DNA of 64,000 nt, taken from the NCBI GenBank assembly GCA_018350325.1, contig JAEVLN010000003.1, forward strand, positions 641,985 to 705,984, in the 5' to 3' direction. The notes under the pieces were generated by a model, which was given only the letters and a program-made list of their open reading frames with translations, was not told the DNA's origin and did no database searches. The first letter of the stretch is position 1. Each line of letters begins with the position of its first letter. Made by a program: the position numbers and the translations under genes. Below are positions 34,561-47,700 of the stretch, piece after piece. The DNA comes from Globodera rostochiensis (Eukaryota; Nematoda; Chromadorea; Rhabditida; Heteroderidae).

Positions 34561-35079
34561 GAAGAGGACAATAAGCCTATCGAATTTCTCGGCACATTTT
34601 TGCGCTCTTCACAAATTGCGTGACTTTACCATTAAGCCGAGGCCCAAGCCCCAAGGCATTTGTTGAGTATGAGGAGTGAAGAGGGGGGAAGGACAATGCC
34701 CTTGTCCGGTACCGACATCCAGCGGGAGGCAAGCAGGGTCCGGGTATGCGATGCTGTATCCTGGTGTTGAACCCGAGCGGGTCAAGCAGTAACCCTTCCC
34801 CCTCCCCCCCTCAATTTCGGATGCCGTATATCGCCCGCCTATCAAACACACGACCGACCGGACACAGAGACTCACATACATAAAGCCCCTCCCTCTAATG
34901 ATGAAAATTTGCAACACAACAAAAAAACGACGCATATATAAATCAACCAGCAGTCAGCATAAACGAGGCGTGATGGATTTACTGTTTTTATGGGTTTGGA
35001 GAGAGAACGCAAAAGTGAGAGAGAAAATAGAGGAGAAAGATAAAGCGGTGTCCTGCAAAGTAGAGACCGGAATGTTGGA

Positions 35080-35895
35080 CCCAAACAAAATTTGGTCAAT
35101 AATATTGGGTTTATTTTGGTTTTGGTTTCTTTTGGGTTGTGCTCCAATTTGGACCAAACAAAATTTGGTCAATAATATTGGGTTTATTTTGGTTTGGTTT
35201 TTTTTGGTCTGGCAAAACCCAAAATTTGTACAAAACCCAAAAGTTTTTAGTAAAACATAACAAAAAGCCTAAAGCCGGGGTTGACCATGTCAGGGGTCGG
35301 GTGGGGATTTTGCTCATAAAACATTTTTTTTCTCAAAACTTTCAGCATTGTCTTCAGTAGGCATGAAAAACAATATAAATTTTTTTCCGAATCCGGTCAT
35401 TAAAATTCCGGTATTGACTTTTTAGGAATGTGAAAGGTCCGGCGGTGCCGACAGGCGCCGCCGGGGGAATTTTTAAAAAAACAGGCAATCTTTGCTAAGG
35501 AATTTGAAGCAAAAATTTATTTTTAAAAATTTTTGCGCGTGTAAAAAATATTAAAAATTTATTCAAAAATTTGTATTAATGCGGGGTAGCGCATGTGAAT
35601 AAGGAAAAACAATAAATAGCTGCTTGTACTCAAGCGGGTTGGAACCCCAACACATAAGATAAGAGCAAACGAAAAGACAAACCACTACGCCATAGATTTC
35701 TTGCGGGATTCCTGTTAAAAAGATTAAAATTGTCACTCAATGTCGTCATCTTTAGGGGTGTAAATTCAACTAGAAGACACCCAAAAGTTTTGTACAAAAA
35801 TGGGCATGGACCAAACAAAATTTGGTCAATAATATTGGGTTTATTTTGGTTTTGGTTTTCTTTTGGTTTTTTTCCAATTTGGACCAAACAAAATA
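35080..35895. repeat. CCAAACAAAATTTGGTCAAT repeat, three copies
   Basis: Copies start at about 35079, 35151 and 35808, each reading ACCAAACAAAATTTGGTCAA, TAATATTGGGTTTATTTTGG and then TTTGGTTT. The first two are a tandem pair with a period of about 72 bp. ACCAAACAAAATTTGGT is itself nearly palindromic. Confidence 0.85.
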
Positions 35896-36130
35896 ATCGC
35901 CTTAGATGTTCGGTAACCCCTGGCGGTTTGTTTTTTTGCGGGGAAATTTCGCACTTTCATCTCAAGGTTTTCCGCGATTTTTAAGTTGTCTTAATCACAA
36001 CTAATTGTTTGATGGTTCGTAAAAATGTGTGTTGTATTTATATTGTTGAATTAATAATAAATAATTCACTTGTTAATTAAGACAATAAAAATGATTTGTG
36101 AACGGCGGCGCCGCCGCCACAGAGGAAAAA

Positions 36131-36192
36131 CAGCGAATTGAATTGAATTGAATTGAATTGAATTGAATGGCGGGCGGGCGGGCGGGCGGACG
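36131..36192. repeat. (GAATT)n followed by (GGGC)n microsatellite
   Basis: Six GAATT units, then GGGC / GGAC units. They are responsible for most of a long minus-strand open frame. Confidence 0.95.
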
Positions 36193-39013
36193 GACGACAA
36201 AACAAAGCACAAAAGAGTTTTTGGAGGCGCTTCTGGTAAAGGCTAAACAATGAAAAACAAATGCAATTGAATGGTTTGGTTTATATGGAGCTGAACGTGT
36301 CCATGCGGTGGCGGGGCGGACTGAGATTCGGATAAAAATAATAATGAGACGAGGGAGGTCACCCCCCACACATTGTGTTGTATCGGAATGATGTGAAGAT
36401 CGACGACAAAAATTGGATGAATGAATTTGGTATAAAAAATCGGAAAAAAAACAGACCAGTGAATAAGGTTCCCAAAAACTGCCCAAAATATGTGCTAAAC
36501 AGTTAAAAACGCTACAAACTGGGGTTAATTTATGCGTAAAAATATTCCAAAATTTGTCAATCTTTGTCAGAGTTTGGAAGAAAGCAGAAATATGTGCTAA
36601 CAAATCTGGAGTGGTTGTTGTTGAATTATGTTAAACTTTTGTTATCTCAAATAACAAAAATATATTTTGAAAAGTGCTAAAGTCGCTCTAATTCTAAAGT
36701 TTTTCGGGGGGGGGGGGGGTGGGCTTGATGGATGATGGGCCTATTCGCAATAAAAGCATAAATAAATCAATCCGATCCCCAATTATAATTATGAATAATA
36801 ATAATAATAATAATAAAGTTGGCGTTGATGCCAAAATCGGCAAAAATGCTCAAAACAACCACGGGGCGGGCCTCAATTGCAAGAATAAAAATTGTAAGCC
36901 CAAAATTTTTACTATTTTTTGGGCGTCGCATTTTAGACAAAATCATACGCCTTGCGGCAATATAATAAATAATGGCACAAAACTGAAGGATTTTGGTGGT
37001 GGTCACTCTTTCTTTGCCTATGGGCACGCACAAGAAACCCCCCAGGAAATAATCCACCCATCCAACCCACGCCCTCCCCCACCAGCAGCAGCAGAAGGCA
37101 CAAAATTTGCTTTTCCCCTGGGGCAATTTGTTTGACAAATGAGTGAGTGAGTGGCGGAATTGAATGTGATGGTCAGCAGCAAGCAAGCAAGCATCATCCA
37201 CTTAGAGTGCCATTTCCTGCCTAATGGACTTTTTGACTTTTAAAAAGTGCCATTTCCTAAAAGAAAAGTGGGGTTTTAACAGAAAATTTTAAAATTTCAT
37301 AATATTTTTTCATTTAATTAATTTAAATATGGGTAAAAGTAAGCGTTTAAGTTTTTTTAAAGTGCTGAAGAGCGCATTTTTTTGTCGCGTAAAAAAAATT
37401 TAAAAAATATATTTCATAGAATTTAATATTGATTTGAATTTGTTAAATTAACATTAATAATTTTAATAGTGGTTGAACATTTAAAAAGAACAAATTTTAA
37501 AAAGCACTTTTACTCCAATTGCTTTCCAACTTATAGCCAATTTCGCCTCATTCCATCTGGCCATTTGCCGTCACCAAAATATATAATTCAAGACGACTCT
37601 TATTGCCCCCGGGGGAAATTAATGTCGGAATTCGCAATTAATCGTCAACGTCCATCCTCCCCTGAGGGGGGGGGGAACATTCATTCATTCGCCCTCTTCA
37701 ATTTTACAAACTCTCCAAACATCGCCTCCAGCAGCGTTGAATTTTGTTGGCGAGGATTGTAAAGGTTGTGTCCTCAATTTTTAGCATTCCGTCACTTTTT
37801 GTCTCCTCCAATGCTTTATCTCACCAGAGAGACCCCCCCCCCTCCACTCATTCATCATGTTTCCCGTCCATGTTTGTCATCATTGTCTTTGTGTAGTTGG
37901 CCTTCTTCTGTCGTCCCGGCCCTCCCAGGCCCAGCTTAACATTTTCGACTTTTTTTTCTTTTTCTCTATTTCTACCTCTCTCTGGACACTCCCTCTCTCT
38001 TTTTCTCTCATTTTTGTACTGTCCTCTGTGCTCTCTGACCAGTCAGCAAAAATTTGCCCTAAGGCAAACGCTTACATCACCACCAGCAGGTTTGAGTGGG
38101 GGTAGGCGATTCAACGTCGCCTTAGGCATTGGGGCGGGGGGGGGGCGTTTCGGCAATGCCCCCGCCCTCTCCCCCGCTTTGCGTTTGAGTGTTTTGAATG
38201 AATGGCAGGCACCATTGGACGGCACTGTGTGTATGGCTTGGCCCCGCGGGAGCACAGAGAAAGATAGTCACGTTTATGGCACTGCCACAGCTCCTCTCCC
38301 CCTCCGGGGTAATCCCACACCCTCGGGGAAGGTTCTTCTCAACTCTCCCCTAACGCCTTCCCACCCTGGATCCGACCCCGCAGGGCTTTATTCCATTTAC
38401 GCCTTAGAACAAATGCATTCATTGTCTTCGCCCCCCGGGGCAGTGAGGAGAGGGACACAATTTCAACAACAACAAAAATCCCCGCTGACAAAAATGCTTG
38501 TGACATTAATATTAAATTGACCTAATGTCACACGCCAAAGTAACCGGTACTGAAAAGTCGGGTCTTTCGGTTTCTGTCGGTTCGGATCGATTTGTGTTTG
38601 AACCAATAACCCCTCTATATCTTATAGGGAGGGTTTTTAAAATCCAAAATTCCATTTTAATGGGCCAAGCCAAGTTCCGGTTTAAGCCTCACCCCTCGGG
38701 CAATCTTTCTCAGAAGTATCGAATTACTCTGCTCGCTATATAAACATTGCCCCAAAGCATTGCATAACAAAATGTGAAACTCATCGATTTGCCATTGAGA
38801 AGACAAAGTGTCCGCTAATTATGGCACGCAATTCTATGCGCTATTAAAATGTGGCAATTACTTGGCAAATATTCTTCTCATTTCAATTTTCATGTCTGAC
38901 CAACTTTTTTATTTGTTTACTAAAATTTTAGGCTAAAAAAAAAGTGATCAATTGGAGCCAATATTTCTCTATTCAGCATCCCAAGACATTTTTGTCCATC
39001 CTCATTGCTTGAG

Positions 39014-42000
39014 GCGATCTGCTGATCGTCTCGAACACATTGCCTTCGGCAACGTCTTCTGCATTGGCTGATCAGTGCCCGCACACATCAAGAAGCGGCG
39101 GCGGATCGGACAGTATTTGTAGCAGTAGCAGCCGCAGTATCAGCAACAGCAGCAACAGTTATCATAGTGCAAAATCGTGCGGCGGTACAGCTCGGTGTTG
39201 TCCACATTGTTGTGCATCGTCAGTTTCGTCCTCACCATCTGCATCGCCGTCATCATCTTCTGCTGAACGTTTGAGCCCGTCCGGTCATCCGGAAGCTGTC
39301 GTCGTTGTCGACTCCGAATCGCCAAAAAGCGATTGTTCGTCTTCATCCGGTTCCTCCTGCTCGTCCTCCTCGGTGATCATCAACAACTGCACATTGTGCC
39401 GCCAACACCGAACACCGCCTGCTGCTGTTGCTACTGCTATTGAACAAGATAGCCGTGTGGGCAGTGAGGAAACATTGAAGCGTGCGGACAGCCGACTGAC
39501 CATCCCGAGGGTGTGGTTTTTGTAGAGCTTCGACAGAATCGAACAGAGAACTCCTGCGGGATTTCCCAGAGCATCTGAACTACTCTGGTAAATTCTTGAA
39601 AACAACAGGATCAGATCAGAGATCCAGGAGTCCCGCAATTAATTGTCCTGACAATTTCCGGATCAATTTCAAATTTGCTGCTGGGCCGCTGCCCCCCCCC
39701 ATCTCAAGCAGGGTTTACCGCAGTTGACACGTCTCCAATTCAGACCGAAAACAGGCGGAACGTTGCTTTTTGAAATTTCATTGTTTCTGTCCTGAACTGC
39801 TCCAAGACAATTGCCAAAACCCTTCCCTTGGGGTCCGGGTTTTTTTCAAAATCCCGGGCTTTATTTCTTCTTAAAATTTGAAGGGCCAACAAAATGGGTC
39901 CTTTTAAACGGGTTTTTTTGTCTCATTTTTGCTTGTTGTGCTCATTGTGGACCAAAATTTGTTATGTCAAAATTTGTAACAATTTTTTTTTGTCTCCTCA
40001 GGGCTCCCAATCTTCTTCACGTTCATCAGACGAAAGTCAGCGGAAGAGACCACTCTCACAGCGGCAGCAACAGCAACAGTTGCAGCAGCAATTCGGCGAG
40101 GTGGACAAGCTGAACGCCATTGTTGGTGCGGCGGCAAAGAGTTGTTCGTGTGAAGTACGTGTTGTGTTTACATTTATTGGATTTAATGGGGGGCCTCAAT
40201 TAACACCCATAATCTACATCATTACTGTAATAGGAGTGCGTGCTTACACGTCAACGAGAGCAGCTGCAGCAACAGCACGACCAGCAGCAGCAGCACGCCG
40301 CTGGCCTGTCCGCCGGCGTTGGCGTGTCACACCGTTCCTCCGGCGGCGGCGGCGGCGGCATCGCCGGACAGCTGAGTATTGCGTTAGCAAACGCGCAGCT
40401 CGCCAGCGGCCCGACCACGTCGAGCAGCAGCGGCACCAGCGCTCAGCAACAACAGCAGCAGCAACAGATGATGTACTGCAACGGGCCGTCCACCACGCAG
40501 ACCATCGAGGAGCAGATCAAGCAGATCGACCGCATCTCCAAGGTGGGTTAGCAAAATTCTGACAAACATTTTTTGAGTTCTTTCGCTCCTCAAATACAGC
40601 AAAATGATCAAGCCTAATTAAGACATAATGAATTTTAAAAATGTATATATAATATAAACCATAAAATCTTTTCCACATTCATCGCATTACATTCATCCCC
40701 TCGGGGGACTTGCATTTCCACTCCATCAAACTTTCCCACCCCCCCCCCCCATTCTGCATAAAGTGTTTATTGAGAGAATGCCGGGTCCGTCCGTAAGCAT
40801 TCAATGGCAATAATCGATAGTGCCCGAAGGGGAAGGATATATAATAAAACGCCGCCTGCTTCAAGGCAAAATTGTGACAAAATGCCCCAGGGCGACATCC
40901 CATAAAATTGGGGACGTCCGTCCGGAATTAAACTAAGCGCAGAATGAAATTTAGAAAACAAACTTTCCCCCGGGTGGAAAACAGCTAAATTAGGGGGGGG
41001 GGGAGGGACTTTTTGAGGAATGGAACAAAAAATGTAATTTCATTTTGTTGCGTTGCCATAGGGCGAAGTGCAAATTTTCTTAAAGTGAAAAAGCCCTCCG
41101 GGGAAAGTGCACAAAGAAATAAAATGGTGACGTCAATTGACGTAAAAATGGAGCTTGGCGGTTTTGGCGAAGATGATGAATTATTTTTCCAAATTTAGGA
41201 CACACTCATAGTTAGTTTATCAATTTTCCCCGTTACATCTCATCAAATTTTACCCAGTGAAAAAGGCGTTAAACTTGGATTCGAACTGCTAAAAGCGATT
41301 ACCTATTAGACAGTGGTGGGCAATTATTAGAGGGTGAGTACTTATTAGAATTATTTTTCAACTCCCTCCTCGAGTGGGTAATTATTAGAGGGTGGGTAAT
41401 TAAAAGAGTATATACGGTATACGGAAATTTCTAATGTGAAGTTTGTTTTAGGTAATTTAATGGGTATTTTAATAGCGTAGTCGGCATCGAGATGGTAAGA
41501 AAAGATCGGGATCGGGGACCATAAAGTAGGGATTTATTTATATGTGCTAAAAGTAGACAAAAATTTAGAAGCACATTCAAAACATAATACATGTCGGAGG
41601 GTTCAAAATTTGCATTTTCAAATTGCTTTTTATATCAAAAATTTTGGAACAAATGAGCGAATTGTTTTTTTGAGGAATGCGACAACTCGCGCAAGAGTCT
41701 TGAGATTATCAACCGTCGTCTGGACGATCTGAACGACGAAGTACGGCGGTATCGTGAATTTCTCGGCCATGAAAAAGTATGGATTTAATCTATGTATATT
41801 AATTTATATTTTTGAAATAATATCTTTTCCAAATTATAGTTTTTGGGGGCACTAACCGGTCCGCCGAGTGTCGAAAAAAAAGTTACGGCCGAAAAGTGAC
41901 CAATTTTGTGCTTTTATGGCCATAAGTTTTTTGTTTTTGTTGTGATTGGGTGGTTCAATTCTGGCCCCAAAAAGGTCCGAAATTAGGAAAGTTCCAAATT

Positions 42001-43638
42001 TTTATTGCAAATAATAATTATGTACAAAAATTATTAAATTTTCCACTTTTCTTTAACATGTTTAGTTCAAAGGTTATTCTTGAAAAAACTGGTACAAAAC
42101 AACAAAAATCTCCAGTTTATTGTGAAAATTTCCGGATACTTTTCCGGAGTGTATAGGCACATTTATTTTTGATTTTATTTTTTTAATTCCATTTTGTTAT
42201 AAAATAATGTTAAAATTTAATGTACTTGATAAAAAATCAGTGATTAAATCAGTTTTTGACAACACCTATTGTACAGATTCATAATCAGCAAGCCTACCCC
42301 TAAACCGCCAGAGCCCTCCCTAATTGAGCTTAGGCTTAGATTAGGGCTGATGTCATATCTTACAAATTAAAAATAATGTGCCCAAATATGTAACCCAAGA
42401 AATGTGTGCTTTAAGAGGCCAATTTGGGTGGAAGTGTTATAACATAAAAAGTATAAACAAACGAAAAAAACTCTTTTTAGGCACGCCGAGACCCGGCCCT
42501 GTACAAGACGAGCAATGCGGAGCCGTTGAGCTCCTACAATGACAGCATTTGTCGGCTCATCGACTCGCTGACCACCCAACTTACAATGGTAGAGCAATTT
42601 TTGGGCCATCCCCGCGAGGGCTTTTTTTAAGCGGGGAGATTAATCGGCTTTTCCAACCCCAAAATGTTTTTGAAATTCTTTTCAGGAATGGACGGAAAAG
42701 CTGCGATCAATACAGAACCAGACGGTTGCTAAATTTGCCAGTGGTGAAAGGGGATGAAGTGATCTTTAATCGATTTGTAGAACACTTTTCTATGGGTTAG
42801 GCCACCGCATAATGTTATTGATCAGTCTGTCATCAAAGATATTTGAAATGGATAAATTTTTAAAATGATCGTTTGCTTTTTAATCCGGTGAATTTGTTTT
42901 TCCAATTTAACCGTTTGCTAACGGAAAATCGTTCAATTCGCAGTCGGAGAGTTCTTCTACCCGTCCAATGATCGACTTTTTTTTGAGGTTGTCCAATCGC
43001 TATCAGAATTCTAGTTTCTGATTTTTTCTCTAAAAAATCAGAACAAAAGCAAAAATTTATGTTTTCATTATTCAAATTTGGCACAAAACATTATGACATT
43101 TCAATCCAAGTGCCGGCAAATTTTTAAACAAAAACCTTAGAACCGCAGCATTACTGCCGATCAAAAATTAAATTTTGAAAACTGCCCCACTTGTTGTATT
43201 CTTATGTCACTAAAAGAGGGCATTCTGGCCTCTCTGCCTCCAATTTAAATCTTAATTTTTATTTTAATATGGCATTCTTAAAGCCTAAAAGTACCAAAAA
43301 ACTTTCCATCATCAAAACAAAAGTAGGCACTTCTTTCTGCATTATTTTTCAAATCAGGGAGGGGCAGGCGCCATTGACGTAATTCCATTAAAATTCCAGG
43401 TCTGTAATTCAAATTTAGTATGTCGAAACCAAACTCTTTGGTGGAGAGAATGAAGTATTTGCAGGACACCGACGATGGGGCGGACGTTCTAATGATCAAA
43501 AATGTCTGCCCGCCCTTACAAAAAGAGTGCCTATTTTAGGACTTGATGGACCCGGACAACGGATGGTACGACGCGAAGAACGACACGGTCATTTTGGTTG
43601 CCGATGTAACTGCGGAAGAACCTCTCGGGGTCAAATGA
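39014..43638 (+). CDS. Ser/Gln-rich coiled-coil protein with a C-terminal MATH-like segment
   Basis: Exons read in phase: 39014-39508 (Ser-rich, Cys-containing, ends RADSRLTIPR), 40002-40154 (Ser and Gln runs, then FGEVDKLNAIVGAAAKS), 40234-40542 (QLQQQ, Gly run, ending TTQTIEEQIKQIDRISK), 41675-41776 (SLEIINRRLDDLNDEVRRYR, a coiled coil), 42481-42588 (YNDSICRLIDSLTTQLTM), 42686-42743, a probable 44-bp exon 42944-42987 (GEFFYPSNDRLFFE), an uncertain exon near 43455-43500, and 43540-43638 (DLMDPDNGWYDAKNDTVILV, then ADVTAEEPLGVK and TGA). The last exon resembles the C-terminal strands of a MATH/TRAF domain; the first strands of that domain were not found. No start codon is visible in the first exon, so the 5' end is missing or further upstream. 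Two genes joined in error is a possible alternative. Confidence 0.55.
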
Positions 43639-44761
43639 TCGAAAAGGAATAAATCCCACGAATCTTTGCACAATTGCCAATTAAAGAATTAACAACAACA
43701 ACAAAAACCGTACCAATAAAAGCAGCTTTATTGTATTGACTTTTAAGTGTTTTCAATAAAAATATATATGACAAAATTGTGAAAATTGTCGGACGCGAAT
43801 AACAAAAAAAAAGAGAGAGAAATATTCTCAAATCTTGGAATACAATATAAAACTAGAATCTCTGTGCTTGCCTACCGGTGTGTGTACGCGCTGAAGAGGA
43901 AGGATAACAACCGACCGATGGTTCAGAGAGAACAGAATAAATAAAGAGATGTTGTTGTACATTATATTGGAACAGAATTCGGTCAGGGTGTTCGTGATAC
44001 CCGGTTCCGGAAAATCGTGACATTTGGAACCGGAATCGTTCGGAAAAAAGAAACCGAAACAAATCACTGGAGTTGCATCATTATACATTTACATTTGTCA
44101 TCTAAATGCTCTGTTGAATGGCGTAGCAAAAAGTGAGGTAGGAGAAAACTGCAATATGAAAACAAAAAAGCATTGAATTTCCTACGGAATTTTTAGGACG
44201 GCCAAAAATCTGAGGGTTTTTAATGAAAATTTGCGCAATCGGAGCGAACATTTCAAGGGGAGCGGGTGGAGTGGGACCTGCCTAAGCCGTAGCAAAAAAA
44301 ATTTTAAATTGTGGTAAAACTTTTTGACGGATTTGGCTAAAAGCGCGGGATTGTCTAGAACCGCGCGTATGGAGAAAATCTAAAATGTTGCCCGTCCTGA
44401 AACGAGATGCGGCCAAATGGTCCGACCGATCTGATAAGCCGATGCCGGATTTGTCTTGCGCCTTATAATAAAATTTTTATTTTTCCAATTTAAATGCTTG
44501 ACAGAATTTGTTGCTTTTTTGCTACGCTTCTGAGAATATAAATGCGCACGAAAACGTCAAATTGTTCAAAATAACAAAAAGCATAAGTATATAGTGTAGT
44601 AATATTAAATCACTGGCGAGGAGCATGGCGATGTGTTGCGCAAATGACAAAATGGAATTTTGTTTGACAAAAGATTTGTTGAGGTGCGAGGAGAGAGAGA
44701 AGAGAGAATAACGGCGGCGTAACAATATAAAAACAAAACAAATTTAAAAAATGCACATAAA
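43639..44761. other. Intergenic, no supported gene
   Basis: Spacer between two convergent genes (coiled-coil gene on plus, nuclear receptor on minus). No exons or clear repeats beyond AT-rich sequence. Confidence 0.5.
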
Positions 44762-47700
44762 TTATTTCATGCAAAGCTCCTTGACGAAGCCGTTTATTCG
44801 CCAAAAGTGTCTGAAAAATGGGACAATAAATTTTCGCAAAAAAAAAAAAAAAAAATAATCCGGCAATGCTGCAAACGTCCCAATCAGGCACGCATAGTTA
44901 ATTCTAGAAAAAAAATTTCGGGAGGGGGAGTAATAGGGGGAAAAAAAAAACAATTTTTAGGGGTGTACGTGCCTTGCCCTAACAAAACCAACAACATGCC
45001 GTTTTTGAGCAATGTAGAATCCATAACCTGGTTTAAACCGATTTAGAACCCACACCCACAATGTCTAACTGAAACATCTGTAGGGCGTGGAGGACCACCA
45101 ACCTTAAGCTGTTGCAGCATTACCACCACCCACCCACCCACACATCATATTTAGTACATATTTTCGCTTACCCGAACACCTCCATGACCTGCATGTTCTC
45201 GTCATTTTGGTCGATGATGTTCTAAATTATTTATCAGTTTCCTCTTCAAATTTGAGCTCCTTACTCTCTCTCAATTTTTGTTCAGACCCGCCCCCACCCT
45301 CCCCGAGGCGATATGCATTTATAATAATAATCTAATCACTAATTAGTGAGGGGTGGGGGCGTGTGACTCCGTCGGATAGGACAAAATTTCCCATTTAAAA
45401 AAAAGATGAACGGTGTGCCTGACCTGAATTGATGGTGTCATCATCAACAAATTGCCGTATTTTTGGATGCCAAAAGCGGCGCCATGTCGCTCCACAATCA
45501 TGTGGAAGAGTGCGCTCAGGTACTTGGTCCTCTCCTGCCCAATTTCGGGACGAACATCGGGGGACAGGTCGCAAACATCTGCACGGATTGGTAAAATTAG
45601 CTAAAATTTAATGACAAAAAAATGTTTAATTTTTTTTTTGATTTTGTGATTTGATTTGATTTTTTGAAATAATTATTAAAATGAAAACAATAGACCCTTC
45701 CAGAAGAAATGGATGCATTTTAATTTCCTTACCTGGATTGAAAAACAGGCAAGTCTTAAAGCAGGCGAACTCCTTCATCGAGATGTCCAGCTTGCGAAGG
45801 GGCAACATGATCTCGTCCATTTGTCGATGGTAAATTGGACGACCTGACCACCCAAGGGAAAGATGTAATGTACGGCAATTGTGGGATTACACAAAACAAC
45901 GCACATCCCGGGATTTTGACGCTTTCCTGCGGCTGCCGCAAAATGTACGCCCCGTTTTGGAAGACAATTTTGTCGGGGCCATAGTCTAAATTTAGTGAGG
46001 TGAAATTATTTGGAAGCAATAAAAGAAAAATAAGCGCCATTTTTTAAAATTGTCTTAAAAATTTTATGGATTTTTTAAAAATAATTATTTGGTGGTATCC
46101 ATAATTTTCAGCGGATTTGAACGGATTTACAGTTTAAATTTTGAAATCCAAAAAGTCCGTGCCCGTGGCCGTGGCCCCGGGGTCCACATAAATCGTTAAA
46201 AACTCGCCCAACGAGTAGTACACCCTGTTCAGAATGTTGAAGGTAAATGCAAAATGTCGTACAAGTGTAAACTTAAAAAACAACAATTCGCAATTGCCAG
46301 AAAATGGCAAAATTTCCCGACCCCCCCCCCCTCATATAAATTTGTTAAAAATCAATGGTAAAAAGTAAATTTATTTTTGAAAGATCAATTTCACATGGCC
46401 CAAAAGTTTTAGAGCTTTTTTCTCTTTTTTTGATCAACAACAACAACAACAAAAAAGAGTTGAGAACCATAAAGACCTGGTCTGCAAGTGACATTTTCTG
46501 GAACTCTTCAAATGTCTTGGCCCATTCCAGACACAAGCGCAGCTCGCGAATGTTCCACATTTGAATGTCGTTCATGGAGGCCGGGTACAGTTCCCTGTAC
46601 ATCGTGTTGACCTCAAAAAAAACAGCAATTTGATGTTTCCATTACATTCATTTACTATTAACAACAAAAATGTATTTCGATTTAAACAATTTTACATTAA
46701 TCAATCAAAATTCAAAATTAAAGTTTAGACCCAGTAATGGCCAAAAATAAGGCAAAATCGCTCTATTTGGCACCCCCAAACATTCAATCCTTTTTTTCAA
46801 ATCCTAAAATTTATTTCTATAAAATTATAATTCTTTTTTTTAAATAATCATTAACTGTTTTTGCGAAGCTTCACCCCACCCTCCCCCCCCCCAATAAAAT
46901 GTGCGCTTACATCTTTCGGCATGTTTCGTGCTTGGTAAAGCAACGACGGTTGTGCCAACGTTTCGTGCACGCCTTTGCCCTCCTCGAGCACGCAATTTCT
47001 CAGCACATTACACAAATCTTCACTGTAAAAGGCAGAAAAAAGGTTAGTAAACGTATTTTTACATTGTGCTTTTAGGTTTAACAAATTCATAAAGATTGGG
47101 GAGACCGAAAAATCGGGCTAATTGTCTTAATTTTGGGGATTTGATTATATTTTTAAGTAGAAAGATTTGTTGAGGAGCAAGGCTCGCAATTTTTTGGACC
47201 AAAACGCCAACAGAACGGTTAATGCCAAATTGAATTGCCCAACCCAAAAAAAAAAGAAACGAAAATTTGCAAACATGGTCATGATGTGTTCCACCAGTTT
47301 GTCATCCTGGAAACGCGTTAGTGGGGACAACGACGACATGGACAGCTGGTCTTCGTCCATGGAACTGCGCTTGCCGTCCGGCCCCGACGAAAGTCGAACC
47401 CTCTTGGTCGGACCGATCCTTTAAAAGCACACACAAAATTTTGTTGATCAAATTCTTCCGATCACAAAAAATGTCTCCGTTAAATTTATATGAGTCAAAA
47501 AAAAAGGGATCGGGATAAACTTCCAGCCCCATCTGTTGCATTGTGAAATTTGTGCCAAAAGAAAAAAAATTGATAAAATTTTGTACCCCCAAAAAATAGA
47601 AACCAAACAGAAAGTCTTTATAATACCTGTCCCTATCGTTCTGAATCGCTCTTGCGTCCATTCCAACAGAAATACATCTTTAAAAACGTACAAATGAATT

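Larger units (their letters stand above)
31059..39013. other. 8-kb gene-poor tract, repeats only
   Basis: No exon chain on either strand. It contains poly-C or poly-G tracts (about 31630, 32992-33008, 36708-36719, 38140), CCGGGTTTGGATTATT repeats (33455-33770), a GA tract (34195-34560), copies of an AAATTTGGTCAATAATATTG repeat (35080-35895), and GAATT / GGGC microsatellites at about 36131-36192. Long open frames such as the minus-strand frame at 36073-36603 run through microsatellites and lack coding character. Confidence 0.55.

Noticed and set aside
36073..36603. 176-residue minus-strand open frame
   Set aside because: It runs through (GAATT)n and (GGGC)n microsatellites, has no domain, and has no splice-site or codon-usage support.
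41255..41330. Possible minus-strand tRNA (AGTTCGAATCC B-box-like word)
   Set aside because: I could not form an acceptor stem, T-stem or anticodon arm around it, so it is at best a tRNA-like fragment.
43828..44088. 86-residue minus-strand frame between convergent genes
   Set aside because: No domain, no splice context and AT-rich composition; probably untranslated sequence.
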